A DNA stretch of 64,000 bases from Neisseria sp. oral taxon 014 str. F0314 (GCF_005886145.1 NZ_CP040504.1:744001-808000); one strand, 5' to 3'; shown: positions 46,988 to 57,289, numbered from the stretch's first letter. Notes: generated from the letters alone by a model not told the origin. Program-made: numbers and translations.

Positions 46988-48925
46988 ATGAAGAACTATG
47001 ACTGGCAGGCTGCCGCCCGCCGTTTTCTAAACCACATCCGCCCGAAACGGACTGACCGCCCCGCCATGCAGCAAAGCAACTGGTGGCTGGTGGCAAACCG
47101 TTTTAGAGATTACATCCGGCCGGAACGCTGGCTTATCGCCGGTTCGCTGTTGTCCCTGCTGACCGCGACTTTCGTCCGTCTGCTCAAGCCGCTTCCGCTG
47201 GCTTTTGCCGTGGATTACATCCTGGTCGAAGTAGTGGAACACGTCGACAAAATAGACGGCGGGAAAAGTCCCGCGGTTAAAAACATCAAGTTTGACACCA
47301 GCCTGTTTGAAATCTCCCTTCAGTCTATTGACAAACAATATCTGCTGCTGGGTTGCGGAATAGCCGTCGTCCTGATTGCCCTCCTGATGGCGGCCAGTAA
47401 CTTTTTAAGTACCGTAGGGCTGTCTCTGGCGGGCAGCCGCATTTTGGCCAAGGTACGCAGCGACTTGTTCGTGCACTTGCTCGGTCTGTCGATGAGATTT
47501 CATTCTCAGGCCAAAAACGGCGATTTGACCATGCGCTTGGTCAGCGATGTCGCCATGTTGCGCGAAGCGGTGGTAACGGCTCTGATGCCGATGCTGGCAA
47601 ACATCTTTGTGCTGTCGGGCATGCTCATCGTCATGTTCTATCTAGACTGGCGGCTGACGCTTTTCGCTATTGCCTCACTGCCGTTCCTATGGTTCACGAC
47701 CAACCGCTCCGGCAGGCGCATTCACGAAGTCAGCCGCGCCCAGCGCAAAAAAGAAGGCGGATTGGCCTCAAAAGCATCTGAATACATTGCTTCCATCAAA
47801 ACCATCCAGTCTTTATCGTTGGAAAACGAAACCATCCGCAGTTTTGAAGGCAACAACGATCAGAGCCGCACGCAAGAAGTGAAATCCAAACGGCTTGCCG
47901 CAGGCTTGGAACGCCGCGTAGACCTATTGGTGGCAGTAGTTACGGCAGTGGTGTTGTTTAAAGGCGCGAATAATGTTTTGGGCGGACAGATGTCGACGGG
48001 CGAATTGATTGTGTTTATGTCTTACCTGAACAATTCGTTCCGACCGGTACGCGAGTATGCCAAATACACCGCCCGTCTATCGAAAGCATTGGCCGCCGGC
48101 GAACGCATTATCGACCTGATGGACCAGCAACCCGACATTAAAGACCGGCCCAGCGCCAAAACGCTGACTGATGTGCGTGGCGAAATCCATTTTGACCATG
48201 TGGGTTTCGGTTACCAAGACAAAGATAAAAACTTTGTATCCGTATTGAAAGGCATGGATTTCAAAATTAATCCCGGCGAGAGCGTAGCGATTGTCGGCCC
48301 TTCCGGTTCGGGCAAAACGACCATTGCCAACCTGATGCTGAGGCTGTACGAACCTGACAGCGGGATTATCCGCATCGACGGCCGCAATATCCAGGAATAC
48401 ACCATCGCCAGTCTGCGCAAACAAATCGCCGTCGTGCCGCAGGAAAACCTGCTGTTCGGCGTCAGCATCCGCGACAATATCGCGCTGGGCGCATTGCACA
48501 ATGCCGGCGAATTAACCCACGCTGAAATTATTGCCGCCGCCAAACTGGCGAACGCCCACGATTTCATCAGCGTCCTGCCCGACGGTTACAACACCGTATT
48601 GAGCGAACTCGGCAGTTCACTTTCAGGCGGCCAGCGACAGCGTATCGCAGTGGCACGGGCGGCCATCAGCCACAGCTCGATTCTGCTGTTGGACGAACCG
48701 ACCGTGGGTTTGGACCGCGAAAGCGAAAGCCATGTGATTAACGCCTTGCATAATTTAATGAAAAACCGTACGACCATCATGATTACCCATGATTTGGCGT
48801 TTGCAGCCACTGCCGACCGGATTATCTTCATCGAAGGAGGCGTAGTGATGGAACAGGGCAGCCACGAGGAACTGCTGGCCCTCGGTCAGAATTATGCAAA
48901 CTGGTGGAAAATGCAGATAAGCTGA
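46988..48925 (+). CDS. ABC exporter, fused membrane and ATPase domains (MsbA/NdvA-like)
   Basis: 645 residues. Six membrane helices lie at about 45-345 in a type-I exporter domain, followed by an ATPase domain: Walker A GPSGSGKTT near 437-445, signature LSGGQRQR near 546-553, Walker B ILLLDEPT near 563-570, switch His in MITHDLAF. The same half-transporter type moves lipid A (MsbA), cyclic glucans (NdvA/ChvA) or lipid-linked sugars (PglK). It therefore replaces a Wzx flippase or Wzm-Wzt pair in this locus. The cytosolic N-terminus contains a repeated motif, RRFLNHIRPKR and NRFRDYIRPER. Confidence 0.85.
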   Translation: MKNYDWQAAARRFLNHIRPKRTDRPAMQQSNWWLVANRFRDYIRPERWLIAGSLLSLLTATFVRLLKPLPLAFAVDYILVEVVEHVDKIDGGKSPAVKNIKFDTSLFEISLQSIDKQYLLLGCGIAVVLIALLMAASNFLSTVGLSLAGSRILAKVRSDLFVHLLGLSMRFHSQAKNGDLTMRLVSDVAMLREAVVTALMPMLANIFVLSGMLIVMFYLDWRLTLFAIASLPFLWFTTNRSGRRIHEVSRAQRKKEGGLASKASEYIASIKTIQSLSLENETIRSFEGNNDQSRTQEVKSKRLAAGLERRVDLLVAVVTAVVLFKGANNVLGGQMSTGELIVFMSYLNNSFRPVREYAKYTARLSKALAAGERIIDLMDQQPDIKDRPSAKTLTDVRGEIHFDHVGFGYQDKDKNFVSVLKGMDFKINPGESVAIVGPSGSGKTTIANLMLRLYEPDSGIIRIDGRNIQEYTIASLRKQIAVVPQENLLFGVSIRDNIALGALHNAGELTHAEIIAAAKLANAHDFISVLPDGYNTVLSELGSSLSGGQRQRIAVARAAISHSSILLLDEPTVGLDRESESHVINALHNLMKNRTTIMITHDLAFAATADRIIFIEGGVVMEQGSHEELLALGQNYANWWKMQIS

Positions 48926-48971
48926 TTTGTCTGTACCCAATTATTAATAGAAATAGAGGACCGGCCCTGAT

Positions 48972-51275
48972 ATGTTAACAGAAGCAGATAAAAAAATTAT
49001 TTCGAACGATCCCGCCCTTCCCGGGTTGGCCGCGTTGCTGGATACGGAATTGCTGTTGGCAAAGTTGCGGGCAATTCCTGCATTGTGCACGGTAGAAAAA
49101 GCGGAGATTGAATATTTGCGCTACAAACCGGCCAACAGTTGCGCCTGCACTGTGCGTATCAGGCTTGCGGACGGTTCAAGCCGGTATTACTACGCCAAGG
49201 CTTTGACCAAAGAGCGGTTCAAAGAATCTTGGAACAAGCCCTCCCGACAGAAACTGGTACAGGCGGGGCATCCGCAGGCTCCGTTGGCCGTTTTCGATTC
49301 GCATATCATGCTTCTGCATCCTGCGCACGACCGCGGAATAGGCCATCTGAAATGGCTGATTGACCAAGCGGAACGCAGGCATTTGTTCAAAGCCTGTTCG
49401 CTGCCGCCGTTACAAGATTACGACGCACTGGAAATCGATATTCTGCGCTACAAACCGGAACGCCGCTTGGTGGCAAGAATCAGCAAAGACCGGCAGCCTT
49501 TGGCGGTTATCCGTTGCGCCAATCCGGACGAATTCACCAAAATGCTGATGGGCAACGCATTCGGCGTCGCCCAAGGCGGCGTTCACCTGCTGGGAGCAGA
49601 CGGCGCAAACCGCACCCTAGCCACCAACTGGCAGAAAGGCCGGAGCCTCTGTCCGGAAGAAGGAGAGCCGCCCACGGCCGACTTAGTCCGACAACTGGCC
49701 AGACAGGTTACGCGCATTCATCATGCCGGTTACAAACATCCGATTCGATACACGATCGAAGACGAAGCTAAATCATTAAAAGGTGTCATCAACACCTTCA
49801 AGCATATCTTGCCGGAACAAACGGAATGGTTTGTCGGTTTGGTCGAACGTGTCGAAAAAGGGCTGGCTTCCGTTCCCGAACATTTTGCACTTATCCACGG
49901 GGATTTTTCACTGGATCAGGTGATCCGGCGGGAAAACAAACTCGGCGAAACTAGGCTGCACATTCTGGATTGGGACCGTTCCGCCTACGGCAATCCGTTG
50001 ATGGATTTAGCCACGTTCCAAGCCAGATTGGAACTGCAAGTAATCGAAGGCATACTGCCGCGCCGGCGGGCCGACGAAATATTGGACACTTTCCTCAATA
50101 CTTACCGGAAAAAAAGCGGAACGAGCCTTGACGGACTTTACTGGTTTACCGCTTCCGCCATGCTGCGCTTAGGTGCCGAACCTTTCCGCAAGCGCGACCC
50201 GCGATGGGAACAATGCGTCCTGCAACTATTGCAGCGTATTGAGGAGATTTTGGCCAAAACCGACGACCCTTATATGCCGACGGCTGAAAACGATACCTGT
50301 TTTTCCGAAGACTCCCCCCTTATAACCCTGCTGGACGTCCCAAAAATGCAGGCGTTGCTGCACGACGAAAAAATTCTGCCCGCACATGAACACATACAGT
50401 CTGCCGTATTGTGCCGCTACAAAATACGGCGGCGCGCCCTAGTGGATTACCAAACCGATACAGGGCATTTAATCGGCAAATACCGCGCCAAAGGGCTGGA
50501 TGAGCGTTCGTACCTCATACAGCAAAAACTGTGGGAATCAGGTTTCGACACTCAAGCACAAACAAGCGTACCCGAAACGGCAGGCAAACTGCCCGCGTTG
50601 AATACTTGGTTCCAATATAAGGTAAACGGACAAAACGTCGGCAACATATTGATGCCGCAAAACGGCCGTCTGGCTTTTCTCGGCCAAGCCGTTGCCCGCG
50701 CAATCAACGCCCTGCATCGAAGCCGGACGGCGCAAGAATTGGAATTGCCGCGGTGGACGCAAGAAAGCGAACTCGAAATCTTGCGCGACCGCCTGACAAA
50801 GGCGCAAACCACTCTGCCGCAATGGGCAAAACGCATCGCAAACGTATTAGGCCGATGCGAAACTTTGGCGCAGCACTTGTCAGAAACGCCGTTCGTAACC
50901 GTACACCGGGATTTTTATCAAGACCAGATACTTGAACGTTACGGCCGCCCCGGCCACATTGTATTGCTGGATTTCGATTTGCTCTGCCAGGGTCATGCGG
51001 CATTAGATGCAGGCAACTATATTGCACATATTCAAGAGCTTGCATTACGGCTATATGGCGGTATTGATGCACTGAAAGCCCATGAGGACGCATTTTTGCG
51101 GCAATTTCTGGCAGGCAGCGAAACCGCCAAGCGAAAAGAAGTGGACATTTATACCACCCTCAGTCTGGCCCGTCATATTTATATCAGCACATTATTTGAC
51201 AACCGCAAACACACCACCGAAACATTACTAAAAATGTGTGAATCACGACTGCATTCACAAACAAACAAAGTATGA
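48972..51275 (+). CDS. Protein with two APH-like phosphotransferase domains
   Basis: 767 residues with two copies of the aminoglycoside-phosphotransferase fold. In the first, the catalytic loop is His309-Gly-Asp311-Phe-Ser-Leu-Asp-Gln316, and the metal site is Asp333-Trp-Asp335. In the second, the loop is His645-Arg-Asp647-Phe-Tyr-Gln-Asp-Gln652, and the metal site is Asp667-Phe-Asp669. In both, Gln replaces the usual Asn five residues after the catalytic Asp. The family phosphorylates small molecules such as choline, sugars and antibiotics. The context in a glycan operon suggests a sugar or lipid-carrier substrate. It is not evidence for antibiotic resistance. Confidence 0.75.
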   Translation: MLTEADKKIISNDPALPGLAALLDTELLLAKLRAIPALCTVEKAEIEYLRYKPANSCACTVRIRLADGSSRYYYAKALTKERFKESWNKPSRQKLVQAGHPQAPLAVFDSHIMLLHPAHDRGIGHLKWLIDQAERRHLFKACSLPPLQDYDALEIDILRYKPERRLVARISKDRQPLAVIRCANPDEFTKMLMGNAFGVAQGGVHLLGADGANRTLATNWQKGRSLCPEEGEPPTADLVRQLARQVTRIHHAGYKHPIRYTIEDEAKSLKGVINTFKHILPEQTEWFVGLVERVEKGLASVPEHFALIHGDFSLDQVIRRENKLGETRLHILDWDRSAYGNPLMDLATFQARLELQVIEGILPRRRADEILDTFLNTYRKKSGTSLDGLYWFTASAMLRLGAEPFRKRDPRWEQCVLQLLQRIEEILAKTDDPYMPTAENDTCFSEDSPLITLLDVPKMQALLHDEKILPAHEHIQSAVLCRYKIRRRALVDYQTDTGHLIGKYRAKGLDERSYLIQQKLWESGFDTQAQTSVPETAGKLPALNTWFQYKVNGQNVGNILMPQNGRLAFLGQAVARAINALHRSRTAQELELPRWTQESELEILRDRLTKAQTTLPQWAKRIANVLGRCETLAQHLSETPFVTVHRDFYQDQILERYGRPGHIVLLDFDLLCQGHAALDAGNYIAHIQELALRLYGGIDALKAHEDAFLRQFLAGSETAKRKEVDIYTTLSLARHIYISTLFDNRKHTTETLLKMCESRLHSQTNKV

Positions 51276-51283
51276 GGCTCCCG

Positions 51284-52453
51284 ATGAAAATTACCGTAGT
51301 AGGCGCCGGATATGTCGGCCTTTCCAATGCCGTGCTGTTCGCGCAACGACACGAAGTCAAGCTGTTGGACATCAGCCCGGAAAAAACAAACCTGATAAAC
51401 CGGAAAATTTCGCCGATTCAAGATGCCGAAATCAGCGAATATCTGGCCACCAAACCGTTGAATCTGCATGCGACGACCCACGCGGACGAAGTATACGCCG
51501 ACGCAGAATACATCATCATCGCCACCCCGACCGATTATGATCCGGAAACCAACTATTTCGACACCAGTTCGGTGGAATCGGTGTTGGAAACCGCATTGGC
51601 GAACAACGACCGTGCCTACCTGATCATCAAATCCACCATTCCGGTAGGATTTACCGTCAAAATGCGCGAAAAATTCAATACCGACCGCATCATCTTTTCG
51701 CCTGAATTTCTCCGCGAAAGCAAAGCGTTACATGACAACCTTTATCCCTCGCGCATTGTAGTCGGCGATACCAATCCGGCGGCGGAACGATTCGCCGAAG
51801 CCCTGCGCGATTGCAGCCTGGTACCCGACGCACCGATTATTCTGACCAACCCGACCGAAGCCGAATCCATCAAACTCTTTTCAAACACCTATCTGGCGTT
51901 GCGCGTAGCGTTCTTTAACGAGCTGGATTCCTTTGCCGCGGCTTTCAATTTGGACTCCCGCCACATCATCGACGGCGTATCGGCAGACCCGCGCATCGGC
52001 ACGCATTACAACAACCCGTCGTTCGGTTACGGCGGCTACTGCCTGCCCAAAGACACCAAACAGCTATTGGCAAACTACGAAACCGTACCGCAAAACCTCA
52101 TCGGTGCCATCGTCGAATCCAACAGCACCCGCAAAGACTTCATCACCAAAGACGTGCTGGCGAAAAAACCGTCCGTAGTCGGCGTATACCGCCTGACCAT
52201 GAAATCCGGTTCGGACAATTTCCGCAGCTCAAGCATCCAGGGCGTGATGAAACGCATCAAGGAGCAAGGCGTCCCCGTCATCGTTTACGAACCGAAATAT
52301 AAAGAAGACGAATTCTTCGGTTCCGCCGTCATCAAAGATTTGGCGGAATTTAAGCAACGGGCGGACATCATTCTGGCAAACCGGCGGAACGACGATTTAT
52401 CGGATGTCGGAGACAAAGTTTATACGAGGGATTTGAAAGGAAACGATTTCTGA
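51284..52453 (+). CDS. ugd: UDP-glucose 6-dehydrogenase
   Basis: 389 residues from the ATG at 51284. The ATG 12 bases earlier is less likely because GAGG precedes the internal start. It oxidises UDP-glucose to UDP-glucuronate with two NAD+. Motifs: NAD-binding [11 protein letters not shown] near 6-16, IIIATPTDY near 85-93, the STIPVG loop near 117-122, FSPEFLRE near 140-147 (split), and the catalytic Cys in [11 protein letters not shown] near 248-258. Length equals E. coli Ugd (388). It is the last gene of the operon and supplies the likely glucuronate donor. Confidence 0.93.
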   Translation: MKITVVGAGYVGLSNAVLFAQRHEVKLLDISPEKTNLINRKISPIQDAEISEYLATKPLNLHATTHADEVYADAEYIIIATPTDYDPETNYFDTSSVESVLETALANNDRAYLIIKSTIPVGFTVKMREKFNTDRIIFSPEFLRESKALHDNLYPSRIVVGDTNPAAERFAEALRDCSLVPDAPIILTNPTEAESIKLFSNTYLALRVAFFNELDSFAAAFNLDSRHIIDGVSADPRIGTHYNNPSFGYGGYCLPKDTKQLLANYETVPQNLIGAIVESNSTRKDFITKDVLAKKPSVVGVYRLTMKSGSDNFRSSSIQGVMKRIKEQGVPVIVYEPKYKEDEFFGSAVIKDLAEFKQRADIILANRRNDDLSDVGDKVYTRDLKGNDF

Positions 52454-52480
52454 TTCATACCGTCATTTTTCCCCAAACAA

Positions 52481-52516
52481 AAAAATCGAGGCCGTCTGAA
52501 AACGGCCTCGATTTTT
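52481..52516 (+). terminator. Terminator of the glycan operon
   Basis: AAAAATCGAGGCCG (52481-52494) pairs with CGGCCTCGATTTTT (52503-52516). The left arm and loop form a DUS, and another DUS follows, reading CAGACGGCC. Confidence 0.85.
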
Positions 52517-52528
52517 CAGACGGCCTTT

Positions 52529-53920
52529 TCAATGCTCCAAACCATCGGTATCCACTTTCACCACCTTATCGGATTTATCTTCCGGCAGCAGCAAGTTCAA
52601 CACCACCGCCGTAATGCCGCCGGCGGAAATGGAGTTTTGGAACAAGACAGGCAGGTTTTTAAACACTTCCGGCTCAAACGCCACGCCCAAGCCCAAACCG
52701 ACCGACGTTGCCGCAATCACCGCCTCGCGCCTGCGTATGCCGTGACTGACCAAAATCCGCACGCCCGCAATCGCAATCAAGCCGAACATCAAGACCATCG
52801 CACCGCCCAACACCGGACTCGGAATCGTCGTAAATGCGCGTCCGACAACAGGAAACAAACCCAGCAACACCAAAATCACGGCAATGTATTTGCCCACATG
52901 ACGCGAAGCCACGCCGGTCATCTGAATCACGCCGTTGTTTTGCGCGAAGGTCGTCAACGGCAGCGAACCCAAAGCCGTCGCAATCACCGATACCAAACCA
53001 TCCGCCAACACACCGCCACGCAGACGTTTGGTGTATTCCTCGCCTTCAATCGGCTGGTCGGACACCATTGCCGTCGCAGTCAAATCGCCGACCGCCTCAA
53101 ACACGCTCAACAGGAAAATCGCGCCTGCCACAATAAATGCGTGCCAGTCGAAAGCAAAACCATATTTAAACGGTACGGGCAGCGTAACCAGCGGCAGGTT
53201 TTGCAGTGCGGAAAAATCCACCTTACCCAAAAACAGCGCGACGATGTAGCCGACAATCAGCCCGACCGCGATGCCGCTCATGCGCAGCAGCGGATTTTTC
53301 ATGCAGTTGAATATCAACACAATCAGCAACACCAGCGACGCCAGCCCCAAGTTTTCCATCGAGCCGAACGTGCCGTTCGCCTTCGCGCCGAAGCCGCCGC
53401 CGAAATCGGTAATACCGACGTGTACCAAACTCAAGCCAATCAGCATCACGACCACGCCGCTGACCGTCGGCGTAATCACTTTTTTCAAATACGGCAGAAG
53501 CCATGCCGAGAAGCACACCAAAAACGCGCCGACAAACGATACGCCCAACAGCATCGAAATCATCGCATCCTTAGTCAAGCCGCCCTCTTTCATCCCCGCG
53601 CCGAGCGCAATCATGACAGTAACGAACGAGAAATTTACCGACTGGATAGACAGCATCCCCGAACCGACCGGCCCGAAGCGGTTGACCTGCAAATAAGTGC
53701 CGACACCCGACGCAACCATCGCCATCGACACGAGATACGCCGTCATTTCCACCGGCAGTTCCAGCGCGCCGCCCACAATCAGCGCGGGCGTAATCATCGG
53801 CACAAAAATCGCCAGAAGATGCGTTATCGCGCTTAATAAGGCATTTCCGAATGGCGGTTTGTCTTCCAAACCGTACACTAAATCAGGCGAATCCGCCTTT
53901 TTCCCTGCCACACCGGTCAT
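52529..53920 (-). CDS. Xanthine permease, NCS2 family (XanP/XanQ-like)
   Basis: 463 residues from the ATG at 53920, chosen because GGAGGGG lies directly upstream. Twelve to fourteen hydrophobic segments are seen. The TM10 signature QNNGVIQMTGVASRHVG, with FAQNNG before it, is that of bacterial xanthine permeases (XanP, XanQ), and the length equals XanP (463). It imports xanthine with protons. It is transcribed alone, leftward, divergent from dapA and convergent with the glycan operon. Confidence 0.88.
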   Translation of the reverse strand: MTGVAGKKADSPDLVYGLEDKPPFGNALLSAITHLLAIFVPMITPALIVGGALELPVEMTAYLVSMAMVASGVGTYLQVNRFGPVGSGMLSIQSVNFSFVTVMIALGAGMKEGGLTKDAMISMLLGVSFVGAFLVCFSAWLLPYLKKVITPTVSGVVVMLIGLSLVHVGITDFGGGFGAKANGTFGSMENLGLASLVLLIVLIFNCMKNPLLRMSGIAVGLIVGYIVALFLGKVDFSALQNLPLVTLPVPFKYGFAFDWHAFIVAGAIFLLSVFEAVGDLTATAMVSDQPIEGEEYTKRLRGGVLADGLVSVIATALGSLPLTTFAQNNGVIQMTGVASRHVGKYIAVILVLLGLFPVVGRAFTTIPSPVLGGAMVLMFGLIAIAGVRILVSHGIRRREAVIAATSVGLGLGVAFEPEVFKNLPVLFQNSISAGGITAVVLNLLLPEDKSDKVVKVDTDGLEH

Positions 53921-54188
53921 AACCCCTCCGAACGTAATAAACGAATGTAATAAAACGGTAAAAAATGTAATCGGAATTGTATAGCGTTTGTCGGGCCGCA
54001 GCAATTTTCAGACGGCCTTGTCTGCACGCAGGGCAGGCCGTCTGAATACACGGCGGAATATTTAACACTTTATAACCTTGACAGCCCAAAATCTTGCTCC
54101 AAAAAATAAGCCGTTAAAATATAAAAACATCTCCAAACAGCAAAGCCTGTTATCCTGTCGCCCGCAATATACCGTTCGGCTGCGATGT
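53921..54188. other. Intergenic region between xanthine permease and dapA
   Basis: It holds an inverted DUS pair (54007-54017 with 54036-54046) and presumably the permease promoter. No purine riboswitch-like pattern was recognised and no gene is seen. Confidence 0.5.
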
Positions 54189-54217
54189 TTCACATCGGCA
54201 ACAAAGTAGGCTACAAT
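54189..54217 (+). promoter_or_regulatory. dapA promoter
   Basis: TTCACA at 54189-54194 and TACAAT at 54212-54217 are separated by 17 bases, 42 bases before the start codon. Confidence 0.6.
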
Positions 54218-54258
54218 CCGCAAATCATCCCAGACCCCAGAAAAACAAAGGTTTCATT

Positions 54259-55134
54259 ATGTTAAAAGGCAGCTTGGTTGCCCTGATTACCCCGATGAAT
54301 CAAGACGGCAGCATCCATTACGAACAACTCCGCAACCTGATTGACTGGCACATTAACAACGGCACCGACGGCATCGTCGCCGTAGGAACAACCGGCGAAA
54401 GCGCCACCTTGTCCGTTGAAGAGCATTTGAGCGTGATTGAAGAAACCGTCAAACACGTCGGCAAACGCATTCCCGTGATCGCAGGTACCGGCGCCAACAA
54501 CACTGCCGAAGCCATCGCCCTCTCCCAAGCCGCCGAACGACTGGGCGCAGACTACACCCTGTCCGTCGTCCCCTATTACAACAAACCCTCCCAGGAAGGC
54601 ATTTACCGCCATTTCAAAGCCATCGCCGAAGCCACGTCGATTCCGATGATTGTCTATAACGTGCCCGGCCGTACCGTAGTCGGCATGAGCAACGAAACCA
54701 TCCTGCGTCTGGCCGAAATCCCCAACATCGTCGGCGTCAAAGAAGCCAGCGGCAACATCGGCAGCAACATCGAACTCATCAACCGCGTCCCCGAAGGCTT
54801 CGCCGTATTGTCCGGCGACGACCCGACCGGCTTGGCATTCATGCTCTGCGGCGGACACGGCGTCATCACCGTCGCGGCCAACGTCGCCCCCAAACTCTTC
54901 GCCGACATGTGCCATGCCGCCCTTGCCGGCGACATCGCAACCGCCCGCCGGCTGAACGGCCGGTTAATTCCGATTTACAACGTCATGTTCTGCGAACCCA
55001 GTCCGGCAGCGCCGAAATGGGGTGCATCCCTTTTAGGCAAATGCACGCCCCATGTGCGTCTGCCGCTTATCGAACTTACCGAAGCCGGACAAGTCAAAGT
55101 ACGCGCCGCGCTGGAAACGGCGCAACAGATTTAA
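54259..55134 (+). CDS. dapA: 4-Hydroxy-tetrahydrodipicolinate synthase
   Basis: 291 residues. It condenses pyruvate with aspartate semialdehyde, the first committed step to lysine and meso-diaminopimelate. The Schiff-base lysine is Lys161 in VGVKEASGN, and the Tyr133 of IVYNVPGRT fits the catalytic triad position. The GTTGESATL loop lies at 43-51. Numbering equals E. coli DapA. The next gene, bamC, starts 16 bases after its stop, as in E. coli (dapA-nlpB). Confidence 0.98.
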   Translation: MLKGSLVALITPMNQDGSIHYEQLRNLIDWHINNGTDGIVAVGTTGESATLSVEEHLSVIEETVKHVGKRIPVIAGTGANNTAEAIALSQAAERLGADYTLSVVPYYNKPSQEGIYRHFKAIAEATSIPMIVYNVPGRTVVGMSNETILRLAEIPNIVGVKEASGNIGSNIELINRVPEGFAVLSGDDPTGLAFMLCGGHGVITVAANVAPKLFADMCHAALAGDIATARRLNGRLIPIYNVMFCEPSPAAPKWGASLLGKCTPHVRLPLIELTEAGQVKVRAALETAQQI

Positions 55135-55150
55135 ACCACAGGAAACCGAT

Positions 55151-56284
55151 ATGACGAATATCAAACCCATCGTTTTAACCCTAGCACTCATCAGCCTGAC
55201 CGCATGTTCGGGCAGCAAAAAAGACCAGCCCAAACTGGATTACCAAACCCAAAACCGCAAAATCGTCAATCTGGAAGTACCGCCCGATCTGACCAACCCC
55301 GATCAGGGCAACCTGTACCAGATTCCCGCAGGCAGCGGCGCCGTGCGTGCCAGCGACCTGAAAGGCCGCAACAACGGCGTACAGCAGCCCGCCAACCAAG
55401 CCGTATTGAAATCCGTCAAAGGCGTGCGCCTCGAACGCGACGGCAGCCAGCGCTGGCTGGTCGTAGACGGCAAATCGCCGGCCGAATTGTGGCCCCTGCT
55501 CAAAGTCTTCTGGCAGGAAAACGGCTTTGACATCAAATCCGAAGAACCCGCCATCGGCCAAATGGAAACCGAATGGGCGGAAAACCGCGCCAAAATCCCG
55601 CAAGACAGCCTGCGCCGGCTGTTTGCCAAAGTCGGCTTGGGCGGCATCTATTCCACCAGCGAGCGCGACAAATTCATTATCCGCGTAGAACAGGGTAAAA
55701 ACGGCACCGCCGACGTATTCTTCGCCCACAAAGGTATGCAGGAAGTGTACGGCGACAAGAAAAAAGACACCACTGTGTGGCAGCCGCGTCCGAACGACCC
55801 GAATCTCGAAGCCGCATTCCTTGCCCGTTTCATGCAATATCTCGGCGTTGATGCCAAACAGGCCGAAAACGCTTTGGGTCAAAGCATCAATGCCCCGCGC
55901 AGCGCGGGTGATTTGGCCAAAGTCGACAACGGCACGCTGCTGCTCAACGGCGACTACGGCCGCAACTGGCGCCGCACCGCCCTCGCCCTCGACCGCATCG
56001 GCCTGACCGTATTGGGCCAGAACGCCGAACGCCATGCCTTTTTGGTACAACAGGCGCCTGCGGAAAGCGAAGCCGTAACCAACAAAAAAACCGGCCTGTT
56101 CAAACGCTGGTTCGGCAAAGACAAAAAACAGAACGCGCAGGCCGCCGCCCGTCCCGAAATGATCGTGTATGTCGAACCCGTCAACGGCGGCGCACGCATC
56201 AGCCTGTTGAACAAAGACGGCAGCAGCTACAAAGGCAGCGACGCCCCCACCCTACTCGGCCGCCTGCACAACGAATTGCGCTGA
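55151..56284 (+). CDS. bamC: Outer membrane assembly lipoprotein BamC (NlpB)
   Basis: 377 residues from the ATG at 55151, after a short spacer to dapA. A longer upstream frame overlaps dapA and is not used. It has a lipobox Leu16-Thr-Ala-Cys19. The segment LEVPPDLTNPDQGNLY near 40-55 matches the unstructured BamC N-terminal region that covers BamD. Two helix-grip domains follow (about 100-210 and 240-370). It is part of the BAM outer-membrane protein assembly complex. Confidence 0.93.
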   Translation: MTNIKPIVLTLALISLTACSGSKKDQPKLDYQTQNRKIVNLEVPPDLTNPDQGNLYQIPAGSGAVRASDLKGRNNGVQQPANQAVLKSVKGVRLERDGSQRWLVVDGKSPAELWPLLKVFWQENGFDIKSEEPAIGQMETEWAENRAKIPQDSLRRLFAKVGLGGIYSTSERDKFIIRVEQGKNGTADVFFAHKGMQEVYGDKKKDTTVWQPRPNDPNLEAAFLARFMQYLGVDAKQAENALGQSINAPRSAGDLAKVDNGTLLLNGDYGRNWRRTALALDRIGLTVLGQNAERHAFLVQQAPAESEAVTNKKTGLFKRWFGKDKKQNAQAAARPEMIVYVEPVNGGARISLLNKDGSSYKGSDAPTLLGRLHNELR

Positions 56285-56300
56285 TTCCCATCCGCGGCAG

Positions 56301-56326
56301 ACAGCCTTCGTCATATCGAAGGCTGT
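56301..56326 (+). terminator. dapA-bamC terminator
   Basis: ACAGCCTTCG (56301-56310) pairs with CGAAGGCTGT (56317-56326), then TTTC. It is not a DUS. Confidence 0.75.
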
Positions 56327-56331
56327 TTTCA

Positions 56332-56368
56332 TTTGAGGCCGTCTGAAAAATTTTCAGACGGCCTCAAA
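56332..56368. terminator. Second, DUS-based terminator after bamC
   Basis: TTTGAGGCCGTCTGAAAA (56332-56349) pairs with TTTTCAGACGGCCTCAAA (56351-56368), an 18-bp stem on a 1-base loop. Confidence 0.85.
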
Positions 56369-56455
56369 ATACAGTCCGGCAGAAAACCTGCCCGCTCCTG
56401 CCTTCCGACGGTTTTACTATATAATGACCGTCCCGCTTCCTCCCACAGAACCCCT

Positions 56456-56686
56456 ATGGACAAACGCAAAGCCTACCTGCTGCTGACGGCCCTGTTCACC
56501 TTGATTTTCATGGCGCTCATCCTGCTCGGCAGCTACCTTCTTTCCATCCACAGCAAACAATACGGCCTCGCCGCCTTCCTGTTCGCCTTCGCCGCCGTCT
56601 TCGGCCAAATCGGCAGCCTCGCCCTCTACATCCGACATAAAGCCCGCGCACAAATCATGCGCGCGCAACAAACCGAATCCCGCTAA
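56456..56686 (+). CDS. Small two-helix membrane protein of unknown function
   Basis: 76 residues from the ATG at 56456, 9 bases before the rdgB start after its own stop. Two hydrophobic segments (about 6-28 and 36-57) are joined by a short loop, IHSKQYG, and followed by a basic tail, RHKARAQIMRAQQ. A -10-like TATAAT lies at 56420-56425. No family was recognised. It is likely co-transcribed with rdgB and hemW. Confidence 0.7.
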   Translation: MDKRKAYLLLTALFTLIFMALILLGSYLLSIHSKQYGLAAFLFAFAAVFGQIGSLALYIRHKARAQIMRAQQTESR

Positions 56687-56695
56687 GGAAAACCC

Positions 56696-57289
56696 ATGTT
56701 CGAAAAAATCGTCCTCGCCAGCGGCAACACAGGCAAACTCAAAGAATTTTCCCGCCTCTTCGCCGATTTGAACATCGAAGTCCTGCCGCAATCGCAGTTC
56801 GACACGCCCGAATGCCCCGAACCGTACCACACCTTCGTCGAAAACGCGCTTGCCAAAGCCCTCCACGCCGCCAAACACAGCGGCCTGCCCGCGCTCGCCG
56901 ACGACTCCGGCATCTGCACCGCCGCATTAAACGGCGCACCCGGCGTCCTCTCCGCCCGCTATGCCGGAGCAAATCCCAAATCCGATACCGCCAACAACAA
57001 ACGCCTTTCAGACGACCTCGCCGACAAAGCCGACAAAAGCTGCTACTACGTCTGCGTCCTCGTCTTCGTCCGCCACGAAAACGACCCGCAGCCCATCATC
57101 GCCGAAGGCATCTGGCGCGGCCAATGGCAGACAGAAGCCGCAGGAACCCACGGTTTCGGCTACGACCCGCATTTCTACCTGCCCGAACACAACTGCACCG
57201 CCGCCGAGCTTGCCCCCGAAATCAAAAACGCCGAAAGCCACAGGGGGCAGGCGTTGCGGGAATTGTTGAGAAAAATTGAAGCCTTATAA
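56696..57289 (+). CDS. rdgB: XTP/dITP pyrophosphatase (RdgB/HAM1)
   Basis: 197 residues, normal for the family. It hydrolyses non-canonical purine triphosphates (XTP, dITP) before they enter DNA or RNA. Motifs: ASGNTGKLKEF near 7-17, the ALADDSGI loop near 64-71, GAPGVLSARYAG near 79-90 and GFGYDPHFY near 153-161. AAGGAAA precedes the start. It overlaps no gene and is followed by a DUS hairpin. Confidence 0.95.
   Translation: MFEKIVLASGNTGKLKEFSRLFADLNIEVLPQSQFDTPECPEPYHTFVENALAKALHAAKHSGLPALADDSGICTAALNGAPGVLSARYAGANPKSDTANNKRLSDDLADKADKSCYYVCVLVFVRHENDPQPIIAEGIWRGQWQTEAAGTHGFGYDPHFYLPEHNCTAAELAPEIKNAESHRGQALRELLRKIEAL

Noticed and set aside
48972..51275. Antibiotic-resistance phosphotransferase
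   Set aside because: Only the fold is shared. The loops differ, there are two domains, and the gene lies inside a glycan operon.
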